A DNA stretch of 15,589 nucleotides from Ramlibacter sp. (lineage in GTDB: Bacteria > Pseudomonadota > Gammaproteobacteria > Burkholderiales > Burkholderiaceae_C): the NCBI GenBank assembly GCA_028292185.1, contig JAQGMT010000437.1:1-15589 (forward strand), given 5' to 3'. Below are positions 1-6,220 of this stretch, piece by piece. A program made the position numbers and the translations under genes. Positions within the stretch are counted from its first letter, which is position 1, and each line of letters begins with the position of its first letter. Under the pieces are notes generated by a model that saw only the letters and a program-made list of their open reading frames with translations, had not been told where the DNA came from and searched no databases.

Positions 1-497
1 GCCATCCGGGCGTGGGCTCGGTCGGGGACTTTTGCATCCGCTTGATCAATTCGCTGACCGGCGCCGAGCTGGTCGGCGTTCCGCATACCGGCGCCTCGCC
101 GGCGGTGGCGGCCTTGCTCGGCGGGCATATCCAGGGCGTCGCTCTGGCGCTCGGCGCGCTCAGCCCGCAGATCCGGGCCGGCACGTTCCGCGGCATCGCC
201 ACCTCCGACCGCGCTCCGGAATTCGCCGACATACGCACCTTGCGCGAAATGGGCTACCCCGAAGATCTGTTCGGTGTGTGGTTCAGCTTTCTCGCGCCGG
301 CGGGCATCCCCGACACGGCGAAGAAGCCGCTGGTGGACGCCATCGAGCAAGCGGCCAAGTCGGCCAGCGTTGCGGCGCGGCTTGCGCCGCTGGGCATCGT
401 GCAGAGCTACGCCGGGCCGGAAGCCATGGCCGCCGAAATTCGCGACGAGTACAAGCGCGTCAGCGACATGGCCAAGAAGAGCGGCCTGGCCAAGTAA
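1..497 (+). CDS. Bug-family (TctC-type) tripartite tricarboxylate transporter solute-binding protein, C-terminal part
   Basis: The reading frame is open from the left edge and ends at TAA 495-497. The start lies outside the window, so only about the last 164 residues are seen, roughly half of a usual 300-330-residue Bug protein. The visible part begins HPGVGSVGDF, the glycine/serine loop that normally reads G-S-x-x-H-L in this family. It continues with the hallmark VPHTGASPAVAALLGGHIQG stretch and the late FLAPAGIPDTAKKPLVDAI block. Bug proteins are periplasmic receptors that bind carboxylated solutes such as di- and tricarboxylates or aromatic acids. Many are orphans that lack their TctA/TctB membrane partners. 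Neither partner is visible here, and the downstream gene is convergent, so the partner transporter and ligand are unknown. The family call is secure; the substrate is not. Confidence 0.9.
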   Translation, partial: HPGVGSVGDFCIRLINSLTGAELVGVPHTGASPAVAALLGGHIQGVALALGALSPQIRAGTFRGIATSDRAPEFADIRTLREMGYPEDLFGVWFSFLAPAGIPDTAKKPLVDAIEQAAKSASVAARLAPLGIVQSYAGPEAMAAEIRDEYKRVSDMAKKSGLAK

Positions 498-523
498 GGC
501 CGGCCGCGGCCCGCTCGCTGCAG

Positions 524-1708
524 CTACGGCTTCAGCGCTTGCGCGGCGGCGCGCGCATGCGTGACCACGTCGTAGGTGTATAGCGCCTTGCGAAATTCGG
601 CGTGCGCCGCCAGTTCCGCGTCGCGCTGCGCCAGATCGCCGGTGGCCGAATCCACGCGCAGCCCGTGCTTGCGCGCGCCCAGCTGAACCTCGGCCACGCG
701 CTCGCGGCGCAGCCGCTCATAAGCCAGCAGCGCGGCTGGAACCGCGCTTCTATCGGTCTGCGCCAATATCGTTGCGAGTGCCATGCCGTCCTCGATCGAT
801 TGGTTGGCGCCCTGCCCCAGGTGCGGCAGCATCGGATGGGCCGAGTCGCCCAGCAGCGTGAGCCGCCCTTTGCTCCAGCCGGGTAGCGGCTCACGGTCGT
901 ACAGCGCCCAGCGGAAGGTCTTGTCCACCTGCTTGAGCAGTTCCTCGATGCGCGGGTCCCAGCCCTCGAATTCGCGGCGCAGCACGGCCGGGTCGCCCGG
1001 CGCGGACCAAGACTCCTTCATTTCCTCGTCGGTCGGCATGAAGCCGACGTAGTTGACCATCGCGCCGTGGCGCACCGGGAACACCAGGAAGTGCCTGGAC
1101 GGCCCGGCCCACATCTGCCAGCGATCCATCGGCCAGTTGGGCAGGCGCTCGCGCGGGATCAGGCCGCGGTAGGAAATGGTGCCGTGAAAGACCGGCTTGG
1201 ACGGCGGGAACACGAAGGGCCGCATCTCGGAGTGGATGCCATCGGCGCCGACCACGACATCGGCTTCGGCGACCGCTCCATTGGCGAAGGTGACGCGGGC
1301 CACGTCCGCGTTCTGCTCGAAGCCGACGGCGCGGTGCCCGGTGTGAACGATGCCGGCCGGCAGCTTGCTGGCAAGCAGCGTGACGAAGTCGGCGCGGTGC
1401 ATGCCGAAACATGCGTTCCATCCGTTGGCGTCGGTCACCTGCACCGGAGCGATGAAGCTTCCGTCGTGACGGTAGTAGGAGGAGTGCGAGCCCACCCGCG
1501 CGCCGTAGCTTTCGACTGCGGGGCCGAGACCCACGCGTTCGAGCTGGCGCACCGCATTCGGGGTGACGAACACGCCGGCGCCGATTTCGCCGAGCGAGGG
1601 AGTCTGCTCATAAACAGTGACGGGCACGCCGTGCGCGATCAGCGCATTCGCGGCGAACAAGCCGCCAATGCCGCCTCCGACGATTGCGACAGTGGGTAGA
1701 GATGCCAT
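524..1708 (-). CDS. FAD-dependent class A monooxygenase (salicylate hydroxylase-like)
   Basis: The 394-residue protein has the full class A flavoprotein hydroxylase pattern. An N-terminal Rossmann motif GGGIGG lies at residues 11-16, with the ribose-binding acidic residue E34 ending the second strand. The GADGIHS (DG) motif is at 154-160 and the flavin-contacting GDSAHPMLP (GD) motif starts at 287, followed by LGQGANQSIEDG. Length matches salicylate 1-monooxygenase and 6-hydroxynicotinate 3-monooxygenase relatives. These cytoplasmic enzymes use NAD(P)H and O2 to hydroxylate aromatic rings, sometimes with decarboxylation; the substrate cannot be read here. The ATG at 1708 places the Rossmann motif at the usual distance from the N-terminus. 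An ATG at 1744 and a GTG at 1756 (preceded by GAGGG) are alternatives adding 12 or 16 residues; no start has a strong ribosome-binding site. The gene is convergent with the Bug gene (26-bp gap) and divergent from the SRPBCC gene. Confidence 0.9.
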   Translation of the reverse strand: MASLPTVAIVGGGIGGLFAANALIAHGVPVTVYEQTPSLGEIGAGVFVTPNAVRQLERVGLGPAVESYGARVGSHSSYYRHDGSFIAPVQVTDANGWNACFGMHRADFVTLLASKLPAGIVHTGHRAVGFEQNADVARVTFANGAVAEADVVVGADGIHSEMRPFVFPPSKPVFHGTISYRGLIPRERLPNWPMDRWQMWAGPSRHFLVFPVRHGAMVNYVGFMPTDEEMKESWSAPGDPAVLRREFEGWDPRIEELLKQVDKTFRWALYDREPLPGWSKGRLTLLGDSAHPMLPHLGQGANQSIEDGMALATILAQTDRSAVPAALLAYERLRRERVAEVQLGARKHGLRVDSATGDLAQRDAELAAHAEFRKALYTYDVVTHARAAAQALKP

Positions 1709-1790
1709 GGCAGATGAAAAAGAAAGAGCCTTGTTGGAGGGCATTATCGGCTGCACGGGCCCTCATGCAGGAGACGGTGCCCGGTAAGCA

Positions 1791-1805
1791 ATGTCTTGCG
1801 GACAT
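1791..1805. promoter_or_regulatory. 15-bp inverted repeat in a divergent intergenic region, possible LysR-type operator
   Basis: The sequence ATGTC-TTGCG-GACAT is a perfect 5-bp inverted repeat around a 5-base centre. It contains T-N11-A (1792-1804), the minimal LysR-family box. It lies in the 161-bp gap between the divergently transcribed monooxygenase and SRPBCC genes, where such an operator would be expected. LysR-type regulators often control aromatic hydroxylases, but no regulator gene is present in this window. Arms of 5 bp can occur by chance, so this is a weak candidate. The rest of the gap shows only a GATAAT-like -10 on the minus strand (1743-1748) without a good -35. Confidence 0.25.
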
Positions 1806-1869
1806 GAAGGCCGGCACTGACAATGGTCCAGCCGGGACGCCCCAGTCCCTCTCACTCCTTGGGCCGCAC

Positions 1870-2313
1870 ATGAAGCACGAGATCGCCACCGTCATCACGA
1901 TTTCCGCGTCGCCCGAGCGAGTCTGGGCGGTGCTACTGGATTTCGCGCGCTATCCCGAATGGAACCCGTTTGTCCGGTCGATCGAAGGTGCGCCCTCGGA
2001 AGGCTCGTTGCTGAAGGTCACCATTGCTCCACCCGGCGGCAAGGCGATGACCTTTCGCCCGATCGTGCTTCGTCACAGCGTGGCGCGGGAGTTCAGGTGG
2101 AAGGGAAAATTTCTGTTTGCGGGGCTGTTCGATGGCGAGCACCACTTCAGTCTCTCGGCGGTCCCGGGCGGCGCTACCCAGTTCACGCATGGCGAGAACT
2201 TCAGCGGGCTGTTGGTGCCATTGATGCGTGGTGCACTCGAGGGCGGAACCAGGGCCGGCTTCGAGGCGATGAACCTTGCACTGAAGCAAAGAGTGGAGGC
2301 GCGTGGCGCCTGA
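1870..2313 (+). CDS. SRPBCC (START/polyketide-cyclase-like) domain protein
   Basis: This 147-residue protein is essentially one SRPBCC helix-grip domain. It opens with a beta strand (ATVITISASPERVWAVL), then the characteristic helix ending FARYPEWNPFVRSIEG. Strands follow, including EFRWKGKFLFAGLFDGEHHF and FTHGENFSGLL, and it closes with a long C-terminal helix (GTRAGFEAMNLALKQRVEA). This arrangement is typical of COG3832/polyketide-cyclase-like proteins, which bind hydrophobic ligands in a deep pocket. Enzymatic activity is not predictable. The ATG at 1870 places the first strand right at the N-terminus, as usual for the family; upstream ATGs such as 1804 would add a low-complexity tail. 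The ribosome-binding site is weak. The stop is only 9 bp from the stop of the convergent gene at 2323, leaving no room for a separate terminator. Confidence 0.85.
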   Translation: MKHEIATVITISASPERVWAVLLDFARYPEWNPFVRSIEGAPSEGSLLKVTIAPPGGKAMTFRPIVLRHSVAREFRWKGKFLFAGLFDGEHHFSLSAVPGGATQFTHGENFSGLLVPLMRGALEGGTRAGFEAMNLALKQRVEARGA

Positions 2314-2322
2314 CCGGCATTG

Positions 2323-3564
2323 CTAACGCGACGCGGTGCGCTCTGGAGGCAGCGTCGCCTGGCTCAGCGATGCGGTGAGCTGCTGGCGCCGATCGGCATA
2401 CCAGCGCAGCAGGCAGGCGCGGTCGCGGCACGTCGCTTCACGGCGATGCCATTCGGCATCGTTCTGCCGGCGGAAGGCAGCAGGGTCGGGCGCGGCCTGC
2501 TTGGCCCTGGCGTGCAGCCGCCCAAGGTCGCGGTCGAGCTGCGCGAGCTGCGCATCCGAGCAAATGGTTCTTTCGGCATACGAGCGCGCCCTGCGGCAGT
2601 CAAAGCTCGGCTTGACTGAGGGCGCAGCAGTTCGCACAGGCGCGACTTGGCGCGTCAGCTTCGCGACCGGCTGCTGCTGCTGCACGGCGGGCGGTGTGGC
2701 AGGGCCGGCGCCCATTCGTGTCGTGGCCGCGACCTCGGCGCGCGCAGCAGGCTCAGGGGCCGCGACGGCCTGAGGGCGCCCAGGTAGCGGAGGGGCCGTG
2801 ACGACCTGAGTGCGCTCAGCAGGCTGACGCGCCGTGACCACCTCCGGGCGCGCCGCAGGCTGAGTGGTCTGCGCCAGCGCCACTCGCGCGGCCTCGAGTC
2901 CTTGCGCGGCAAACCGGGTTTTCTCGTGCGAGTCGCCCAGTCGCGCGCGAAACCGCTGCAAGCTGTCTTCGTAGTAAGCCTGCGCCTGCTCGTAGATGGC
3001 GGTGCGCTCCGCGAGCGGTGCGGCGCTGGCGGCATTGGCGGCGGTGACGTAGTGGCGCGCCAGCTGATAACGCGCATCGGCCGATTCGATCGACGCCGCG
3101 CCCTTGAGCGCATCGGCCACCCTGCAGGAGGTCAGGTAATCGACTTCCGCATCACGCACGTGCCCCGTCGCGGCGGCCTCCTTGCCGGCCACCAGCAAGG
3201 CATCGATGTCCTTCACCGTCTTGCCTTCGACGTCGGCGGGCGGGAACACCTGGCCATCCTTGCCGCCCACGGCGGCGGCGAGCCGCGGACGCAAGGGACA
3301 CGCCGTGCGGGGCTGAGCCGCCGGTTGCGCAGCCGCGTTTGCGGCGGTGCGCGTCGCAGCGGGGCGCGCGGATGCGCTGCGCTGCGAAATGGCCGCCGCG
3401 GTAGACGGGCCGGGCCGAGCCGATGCCGGATCGCGCGTCGCCTGAATGCCCCACGCGACCGCGGCAATCAACAGCACGTTGACCACGATGGCCAGCAGCA
3501 CGGCCCAGGGCAGGCGCGGCTCGGGCGGCGGCCGCAGGTCCCGGTGCTCGATGGCCGGGTCCAT
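2323..3564 (-). CDS. Membrane-anchored protein with TPR-like helices and C-terminal LprI/DUF1311-type domain
   Basis: The 413-residue protein has four parts. A short proline-rich N-terminus leads into one hydrophobic helix at about 19-39 (PWAVLLAIVVNVLLIAAVAWGI). An Ala/Arg/Pro/Thr-rich linker (about 41-85) follows. A helical segment at about 115-230 includes a TPR or kinesin-light-chain-like stretch (AIYEQAQAYYEDSLQRFRAR, then LGDSHEKT). Four 12-residue repeats (235-282) and a Q-rich spacer precede the last domain. That domain (about 321-400) carries the four-cysteine LprI pattern, C323, C335, C379 and C384, with LDRDLGRLHARAK, RRQNDAEWHRREATC and CLLRWYADRRQQL. LprI-type domains occur in exported proteins, and some members inhibit lysozyme; that role here is only a possibility. 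A single N-terminal helix suggests a periplasmic body tethered to the inner membrane. The ATG at 3564 shares a base with the stop of a short leader ORF; a TTG at 3717 in the same frame is less likely. Confidence 0.75.
   Translation of the reverse strand: MDPAIEHRDLRPPPEPRLPWAVLLAIVVNVLLIAAVAWGIQATRDPASARPGPSTAAAISQRSASARPAATRTAANAAAQPAAQPRTACPLRPRLAAAVGGKDGQVFPPADVEGKTVKDIDALLVAGKEAAATGHVRDAEVDYLTSCRVADALKGAASIESADARYQLARHYVTAANAASAAPLAERTAIYEQAQAYYEDSLQRFRARLGDSHEKTRFAAQGLEAARVALAQTTQPAARPEVVTARQPAERTQVVTAPPLPGRPQAVAAPEPAARAEVAATTRMGAGPATPPAVQQQQPVAKLTRQVAPVRTAAPSVKPSFDCRRARSYAERTICSDAQLAQLDRDLGRLHARAKQAAPDPAAFRRQNDAEWHRREATCRDRACLLRWYADRRQQLTASLSQATLPPERTASR
2722..2862 (-). repeat. Four tandem 36-bp (12-residue) repeats inside the LprI-domain gene
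   Basis: Residues 235-282 of the 2323-3564 protein read as four degenerate units: QPAARPEVVTAR, QPAERTQVVTAP, PLPGRPQAVAAP and EPAARAEVAATT. In DNA the core GCCGTGAC/GCCGCGAC recurs at 2831, 2795 and 2759 (exactly 36 bp apart) and again at 2726 (33 bp). The units probably form an extended proline/alanine-rich spacer between the TPR-like region and the LprI domain. Unit number may vary among strains by slippage. Confidence 0.7.
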
Positions 3565-3617
3565 CAGGCGCCGCCGAGCTCGAGGCGGACCCGGCTCTGG
3601 TTGAAAGATGTGGACAT
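3564..3617 (-). CDS. Possible 17-codon leader ORF coupled to the LprI-domain gene
   Basis: On the minus strand an ATG at 3617-3615 is preceded by TAAGGTG, a good ribosome-binding site about 5 bases upstream. The frame encodes MSTSFNQSRVRLELGGA and stops at TGA 3566-3564. That stop overlaps the ATG of the main gene as TGATG, the classic arrangement for translational coupling. The main gene's own ATG has no obvious ribosome-binding site beyond GGCGGCG, so ribosomes loading at the leader could reinitiate on it. The alternative is that the leader is the true N-terminus and a frameshift (real or a sequencing error) separates it from the main frame. Expression is unproven. Confidence 0.4.
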   Translation of the reverse strand: MSTSFNQSRVRLELGGA

Positions 3618-3668
3618 GCCGACACCTTAGCCTGCCGGTGCTCCGCTTCGATGGCTGCGCTGACACTT

Positions 3669-3692
3669 TGACGCGGAAGTGACGCTTGACGC
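3669..3692. repeat. Three TGACGC direct repeats upstream of the LprI-domain gene
   Basis: TGACGC occurs at 3669-3674, 3680-3685 and 3687-3692, and once more at 3783-3788, all within the 241-bp gap between the divergent leader ORF/LprI gene and the thioesterase gene. Spacings of 11 and 7 bp do not form a regular helical-phase array. They could be regulator half-sites or chance in GC-rich DNA. A GGCGC-TTCAC-GCGCC inverted repeat lies just beside them at 3695-3709. Nothing else stands out in this gap apart from the promoter candidate near 3801. Confidence 0.25.
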
Positions 3693-3800
3693 CTGGCGCT
3701 TCACGCGCCGTACTCAAATCTTTGCCCCGGACTCGTCAATCGCGGGCCGCAAAGAAGTACCGGCGGCGCCAAGTCCCGCAGGTGACGCTCTGTCTCTGCA

Positions 3801-3833
3801 TTGACACGGGACGCACCCGCCGCGGCCTACATT
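3801..3833 (+). promoter_or_regulatory. Candidate promoter for the thioesterase gene
   Basis: A perfect sigma-70 -35 hexamer TTGACA lies at 3801-3806. The best -10-like sequence, TACATT, is at 3828-3833, giving a 21-bp spacer, longer than the optimal 17. CCTACA at 3826 would give 19 bp. The start codon is 26 bases further on. The -35 match is notable, but the poor spacing keeps this tentative. Confidence 0.3.
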
Positions 3834-3858
3834 GCCATTTTGTTTTTGAGGAACGCCG

Positions 3859-4284
3859 GTGAACACCCCTTCCGACCTGCTCGCCCGGATCCGCGCCATC
3901 AACCAGACGGCGGCTTTCAATCAATGGTGCGGCATCGAGGTGATCAGCGCAGAGCCCGGCAAAGTCGAGATCGCGATGCCATGGCGGCGTGACGCCGGGC
4001 AATACGCCGGCTTCCTTCACGCCGGCCTGATCGGCGCGCTTATCGACACGGGTTGCGGCTTCGCGGCTGCGACCCTGGTCGGGCGGGTGCTGGCTTCGCA
4101 TTTTTCGGTCAACTGCCTGCGTCCGGCAGTGGGCGAGCGGTTCATCGCCCGGGCCCGTGTGGTCAAACCCGGCAAGTCGCAGGTGTTCACGGCCTGCGAG
4201 CTGTTCGCGCAGAAAGATGGCGCGGAGAAACTCGTTGCCACGGGCGAGACACTGTTGTCCGTGGTGGCAGGCGACGCGGCCTGA
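3859..4284 (+). CDS. PaaI-family hotdog-fold thioesterase
   Basis: The 141-residue protein has the length and layout of a PaaI/YigI-type single hotdog domain. An N-terminal amphipathic helix precedes NQWCGIEV. The active-site segment GFLHAGLIGALIDTGCGFAA follows, with H54 and D63 at the positions of the catalytic HGG/D motif on the hotdog helix. The strand SVNCLRPAVGERFIARARVV and a final VATGETLLSVV strand complete the fold. Family members hydrolyse acyl-CoA or aryl-CoA thioesters in the cytoplasm as homotetramers; phenylacetyl-CoA derivatives are one known substrate class. Here HAG replaces the usual HGG, a mild variation. The start is GTG at 3859, preceded by GAGGA seven bases upstream. 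The next gene begins 90 bp later, so this may be a single-gene unit. Confidence 0.88.
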   Translation: MNTPSDLLARIRAINQTAAFNQWCGIEVISAEPGKVEIAMPWRRDAGQYAGFLHAGLIGALIDTGCGFAAATLVGRVLASHFSVNCLRPAVGERFIARARVVKPGKSQVFTACELFAQKDGAEKLVATGETLLSVVAGDAA

Positions 4285-4322
4285 AACTTTTGCCCTGCGT
4301 CGCGCGCAGCCGCAACGGTTTG

Positions 4323-4336
4323 CGTAAAACATTACG
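4323..4336. promoter_or_regulatory. 14-bp palindrome upstream of the exported-enzyme operon, possible operator
   Basis: CGTAA-AACA-TTACG is a perfect 5-bp inverted repeat in an AT-richer patch of the 90-bp gap before the metallo-hydrolase gene. The right arm runs into CGATAAAG, which could be a weak -10 element, so a bound regulator would overlap the promoter. No matching -35 is evident. A small hairpin CTGCG-TCGCG-CGCAG (4295-4309) lies just after the thioesterase stop but has no T-run. Confidence 0.3.
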
Positions 4337-4374
4337 ATAAAGCACACTCCGGGTCCCAAGCCACTGGAGTGAAC

Positions 4375-5397
4375 ATGAACGCAGCACAAGCCGGCGCAGC
4401 CCTCGCCTTCGTCCTGACCCTCCTGCCGGCCGCGGCGCAGAACGTGAAGATAACGCCCATTGGCTCGCACCCCGGCGAGCTGTGCGCCAACGACCGGGCG
4501 ACGATCTTCGAGGACCCCACCGGCGTGCGCATCCTCTACGACGCCGGCCAGACGGTCACCGGCGCCGACGATCCACGCCTTGGCACCGTGCATGCGGTGC
4601 TGCTGTCGCACGCGCACGGCGACCACATCGGAGACATGAAGCTCAAGGCGGTGGGCGCCGGCAGCTGCGGCAATTCCGAGCGCGTGCCGGCCGGTCCCAA
4701 CTCGACGACGGCGGAAATCGCCGCCGCCAAGAACGCGGCGATCGTGATGCAAGGCGACATGGGCTCGTTCATCGGCCGCAAGGTGCAGAACATCACGGGC
4801 AAACCGGTGAACCCGTGCCCGCAGACCGACGGCGCGACCACAGTCCCCGTGGCCGCCGCCTGCCGTTCGGCCACCTACCTCGGCGGCACGTTCATCGCCA
4901 AATCGGCGTCCGCCACCAAAGGTGTCGAGATCACCATCGTCTATGCGTCGCACTCGAACAACGCGCCGCTGTCGCTGCTGTCCGAGGCGCATCGCGCGCT
5001 GCTGGCGCCCGACGACATCAGCATCGTGCTCGGCCCGCCGACCGGCTACGTCGTGAAGTTCACCAACGGCCTCGTGGCTTACCTGTCGGGCGATACCGGG
5101 GTTCACAGCGAGATGCAGACCGTGGTGAAGGACTTGCACCATGCCAACCTGGCGGTGCTGAATTTCGGCTCCAGCGCCATGGATGCGAGCGCGGCGGCGT
5201 ATGCGATGAATGAGCTGGTCCGGCCGGCGTCCGTCATTCTCACGCACGTCAACGAGGCCGCCAGCAAGGACGGCAAGTTGCTGCCCGCGTCGCGCACCGC
5301 CTCGGCCATCAAGCTGCTCAGGGCCAAGCCGCACCTGGCCCTGAGCGAACGCACGATGGAGTTCGACGGCAAGGGAATGTGCGTCGCGGGCTGCTGA
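4375..5397 (+). CDS. Exported metallo-beta-lactamase-fold hydrolase
   Basis: The 340-residue protein carries an N-terminal signal peptide (hydrophobic ALAFVLTLLPAAA, likely cut near AAA-Q, residues 20-22). It then has the metallo-beta-lactamase fold. The dinuclear-zinc motif is SHAHGDHIGD, with H79, H81, D83 and H84. Further likely ligands are H193 (ASHSNN), D240 (LSGDTG) and H291 (ILTHVNE). Six cysteines in the mature part (37, 98, 148, 163, 336, 340) suggest disulfides, consistent with export. The architecture resembles the UlaG/RNase Z-like branch more than true beta-lactamases; the substrate is unknown. The ATG at 4375 is preferred over GTG 4369 because GGAG lies five bases before it. The lipoprotein gene follows after 27 bp, indicating an operon. 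Confidence 0.85.
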   Translation: MNAAQAGAALAFVLTLLPAAAQNVKITPIGSHPGELCANDRATIFEDPTGVRILYDAGQTVTGADDPRLGTVHAVLLSHAHGDHIGDMKLKAVGAGSCGNSERVPAGPNSTTAEIAAAKNAAIVMQGDMGSFIGRKVQNITGKPVNPCPQTDGATTVPVAAACRSATYLGGTFIAKSASATKGVEITIVYASHSNNAPLSLLSEAHRALLAPDDISIVLGPPTGYVVKFTNGLVAYLSGDTGVHSEMQTVVKDLHHANLAVLNFGSSAMDASAAAYAMNELVRPASVILTHVNEAASKDGKLLPASRTASAIKLLRAKPHLALSERTMEFDGKGMCVAGC

Positions 5398-5424
5398 AAC
5401 GCACCCAACCCACAAGGGATTACC

Positions 5425-6210
5425 ATGCTCAAATTTTTGGCCGCCGCGCTGGCCCTTTCCACCATGACCGCTTGTACAACCTCACAGACCGTTCCCGACG
5501 CCGTACGCGCGCAGCTGGCGCCCACCGGCAAGCTGCGCGGGGGCATGAACCTCAGCAACACCTTGTTCATGGTGAAGGACCCTGCCAGCGGCGAGCTGCG
5601 CGGGGTCAGTGTGGACCTGATGCGCGAACTCGGCTCGCGCCTGGGCGTGCCCGTGGAACTGGTCGTGTTCCCGCGGCCCGGCGATGTCGCGGACGCATCC
5701 GGCGCGAACACCTGGGATGTCGCCGTTCTCGCCATCGAGCCGGCACGGGCAAAGACCATCGCTTTTTCTCCGCCGATCACCGAGATCGACGGCGCCTACG
5801 TGGTGCACGCGAATTCGCCCTTGCAATCGATCGGCCAGGTGGATGCATCGGGCGTGCGCATCTCGGCGCCGGACAAGGCCGGGTACGAGCTTTACCTCAC
5901 GCGGACCTTGAAGAGCGCGACGCTCGTGCGCACCAAGGACAACCAGTCTTCCATCGATGTCTTCAAGCAAGGCGGCGCGCAAGTGCTGGCAGGCTTGAAG
6001 CCGGCGCTGCTCGACGCCATGCCCGAACTGCCCGGCGCGCGCATGCTGGAAGGCAAGTTCATGACCGTGAACCATGGCCTGGGCACGCCCCGCGACCGCA
6101 CCGCCGCGGCGGAATACCTCAAGGCATTCGTCGCCGACGTGAATGCTTCAGGGTTCGTGGCGCGCTCGATCGAGCGGCACAAGGTGGCCGGGCTGTCCGC
6201 AGTGAAATAA
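5425..6210 (+). CDS. Solute-binding lipoprotein, family 3-type (amino acid-binding fold), orphan
   Basis: The 261-residue protein starts with a short lipoprotein signal (MLKFLAAALALSTMTAC) whose lipobox-like MTAC puts the lipidated cysteine at 17. The rest matches the SBP_bac_3 fold. LRGGMNLSNTLFMVKD is the first strand and ligand loop, LRGVSVDLMRELGSRLGVPV the typical 'G.dvdl...a..lg' segment, and WDVAVLAIEPARAKTIAFSP the typical 'D....g...t..R....fs.p' segment. YVVHANSPL and the interdomain hinge follow. Family members bind polar amino acids or related small solutes for ABC importers, but no cognate permease or ATPase is adjacent. An AAGGG site lies five bases before the ATG. Gaps of 27 bp upstream and 10 bp downstream place it mid-operon between two exported hydrolases. 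It could deliver a product of those enzymes or act as a sensor; both ideas are inference. Confidence 0.85.
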   Translation: MLKFLAAALALSTMTACTTSQTVPDAVRAQLAPTGKLRGGMNLSNTLFMVKDPASGELRGVSVDLMRELGSRLGVPVELVVFPRPGDVADASGANTWDVAVLAIEPARAKTIAFSPPITEIDGAYVVHANSPLQSIGQVDASGVRISAPDKAGYELYLTRTLKSATLVRTKDNQSSIDVFKQGGAQVLAGLKPALLDAMPELPGARMLEGKFMTVNHGLGTPRDRTAAAEYLKAFVADVNASGFVARSIERHKVAGLSAVK

Positions 6211-6220
6211 GGAAGAACGT

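Noticed and set aside
498..523. GC-rich GGCCGGCCGCGGCC between the convergent Bug and monooxygenase genes as a terminator
   Set aside because: The self-complementary stretch leaves almost no loop and has no T-run on either strand, so a functional hairpin cannot be supported.
2722..2862. The 36-bp tandem repeats as a possible CRISPR-like array
   Set aside because: The units are contiguous without unique spacers, are degenerate, and lie in frame inside a coding region, so they are protein repeats.
3736..5415. A 559-codon open frame on the minus strand, antisense to the thioesterase and metallo-hydrolase genes
   Set aside because: It spans two unrelated plus-strand genes that carry clear catalytic motifs and ribosome-binding sites, and its own translation has no domain or plausible start context.
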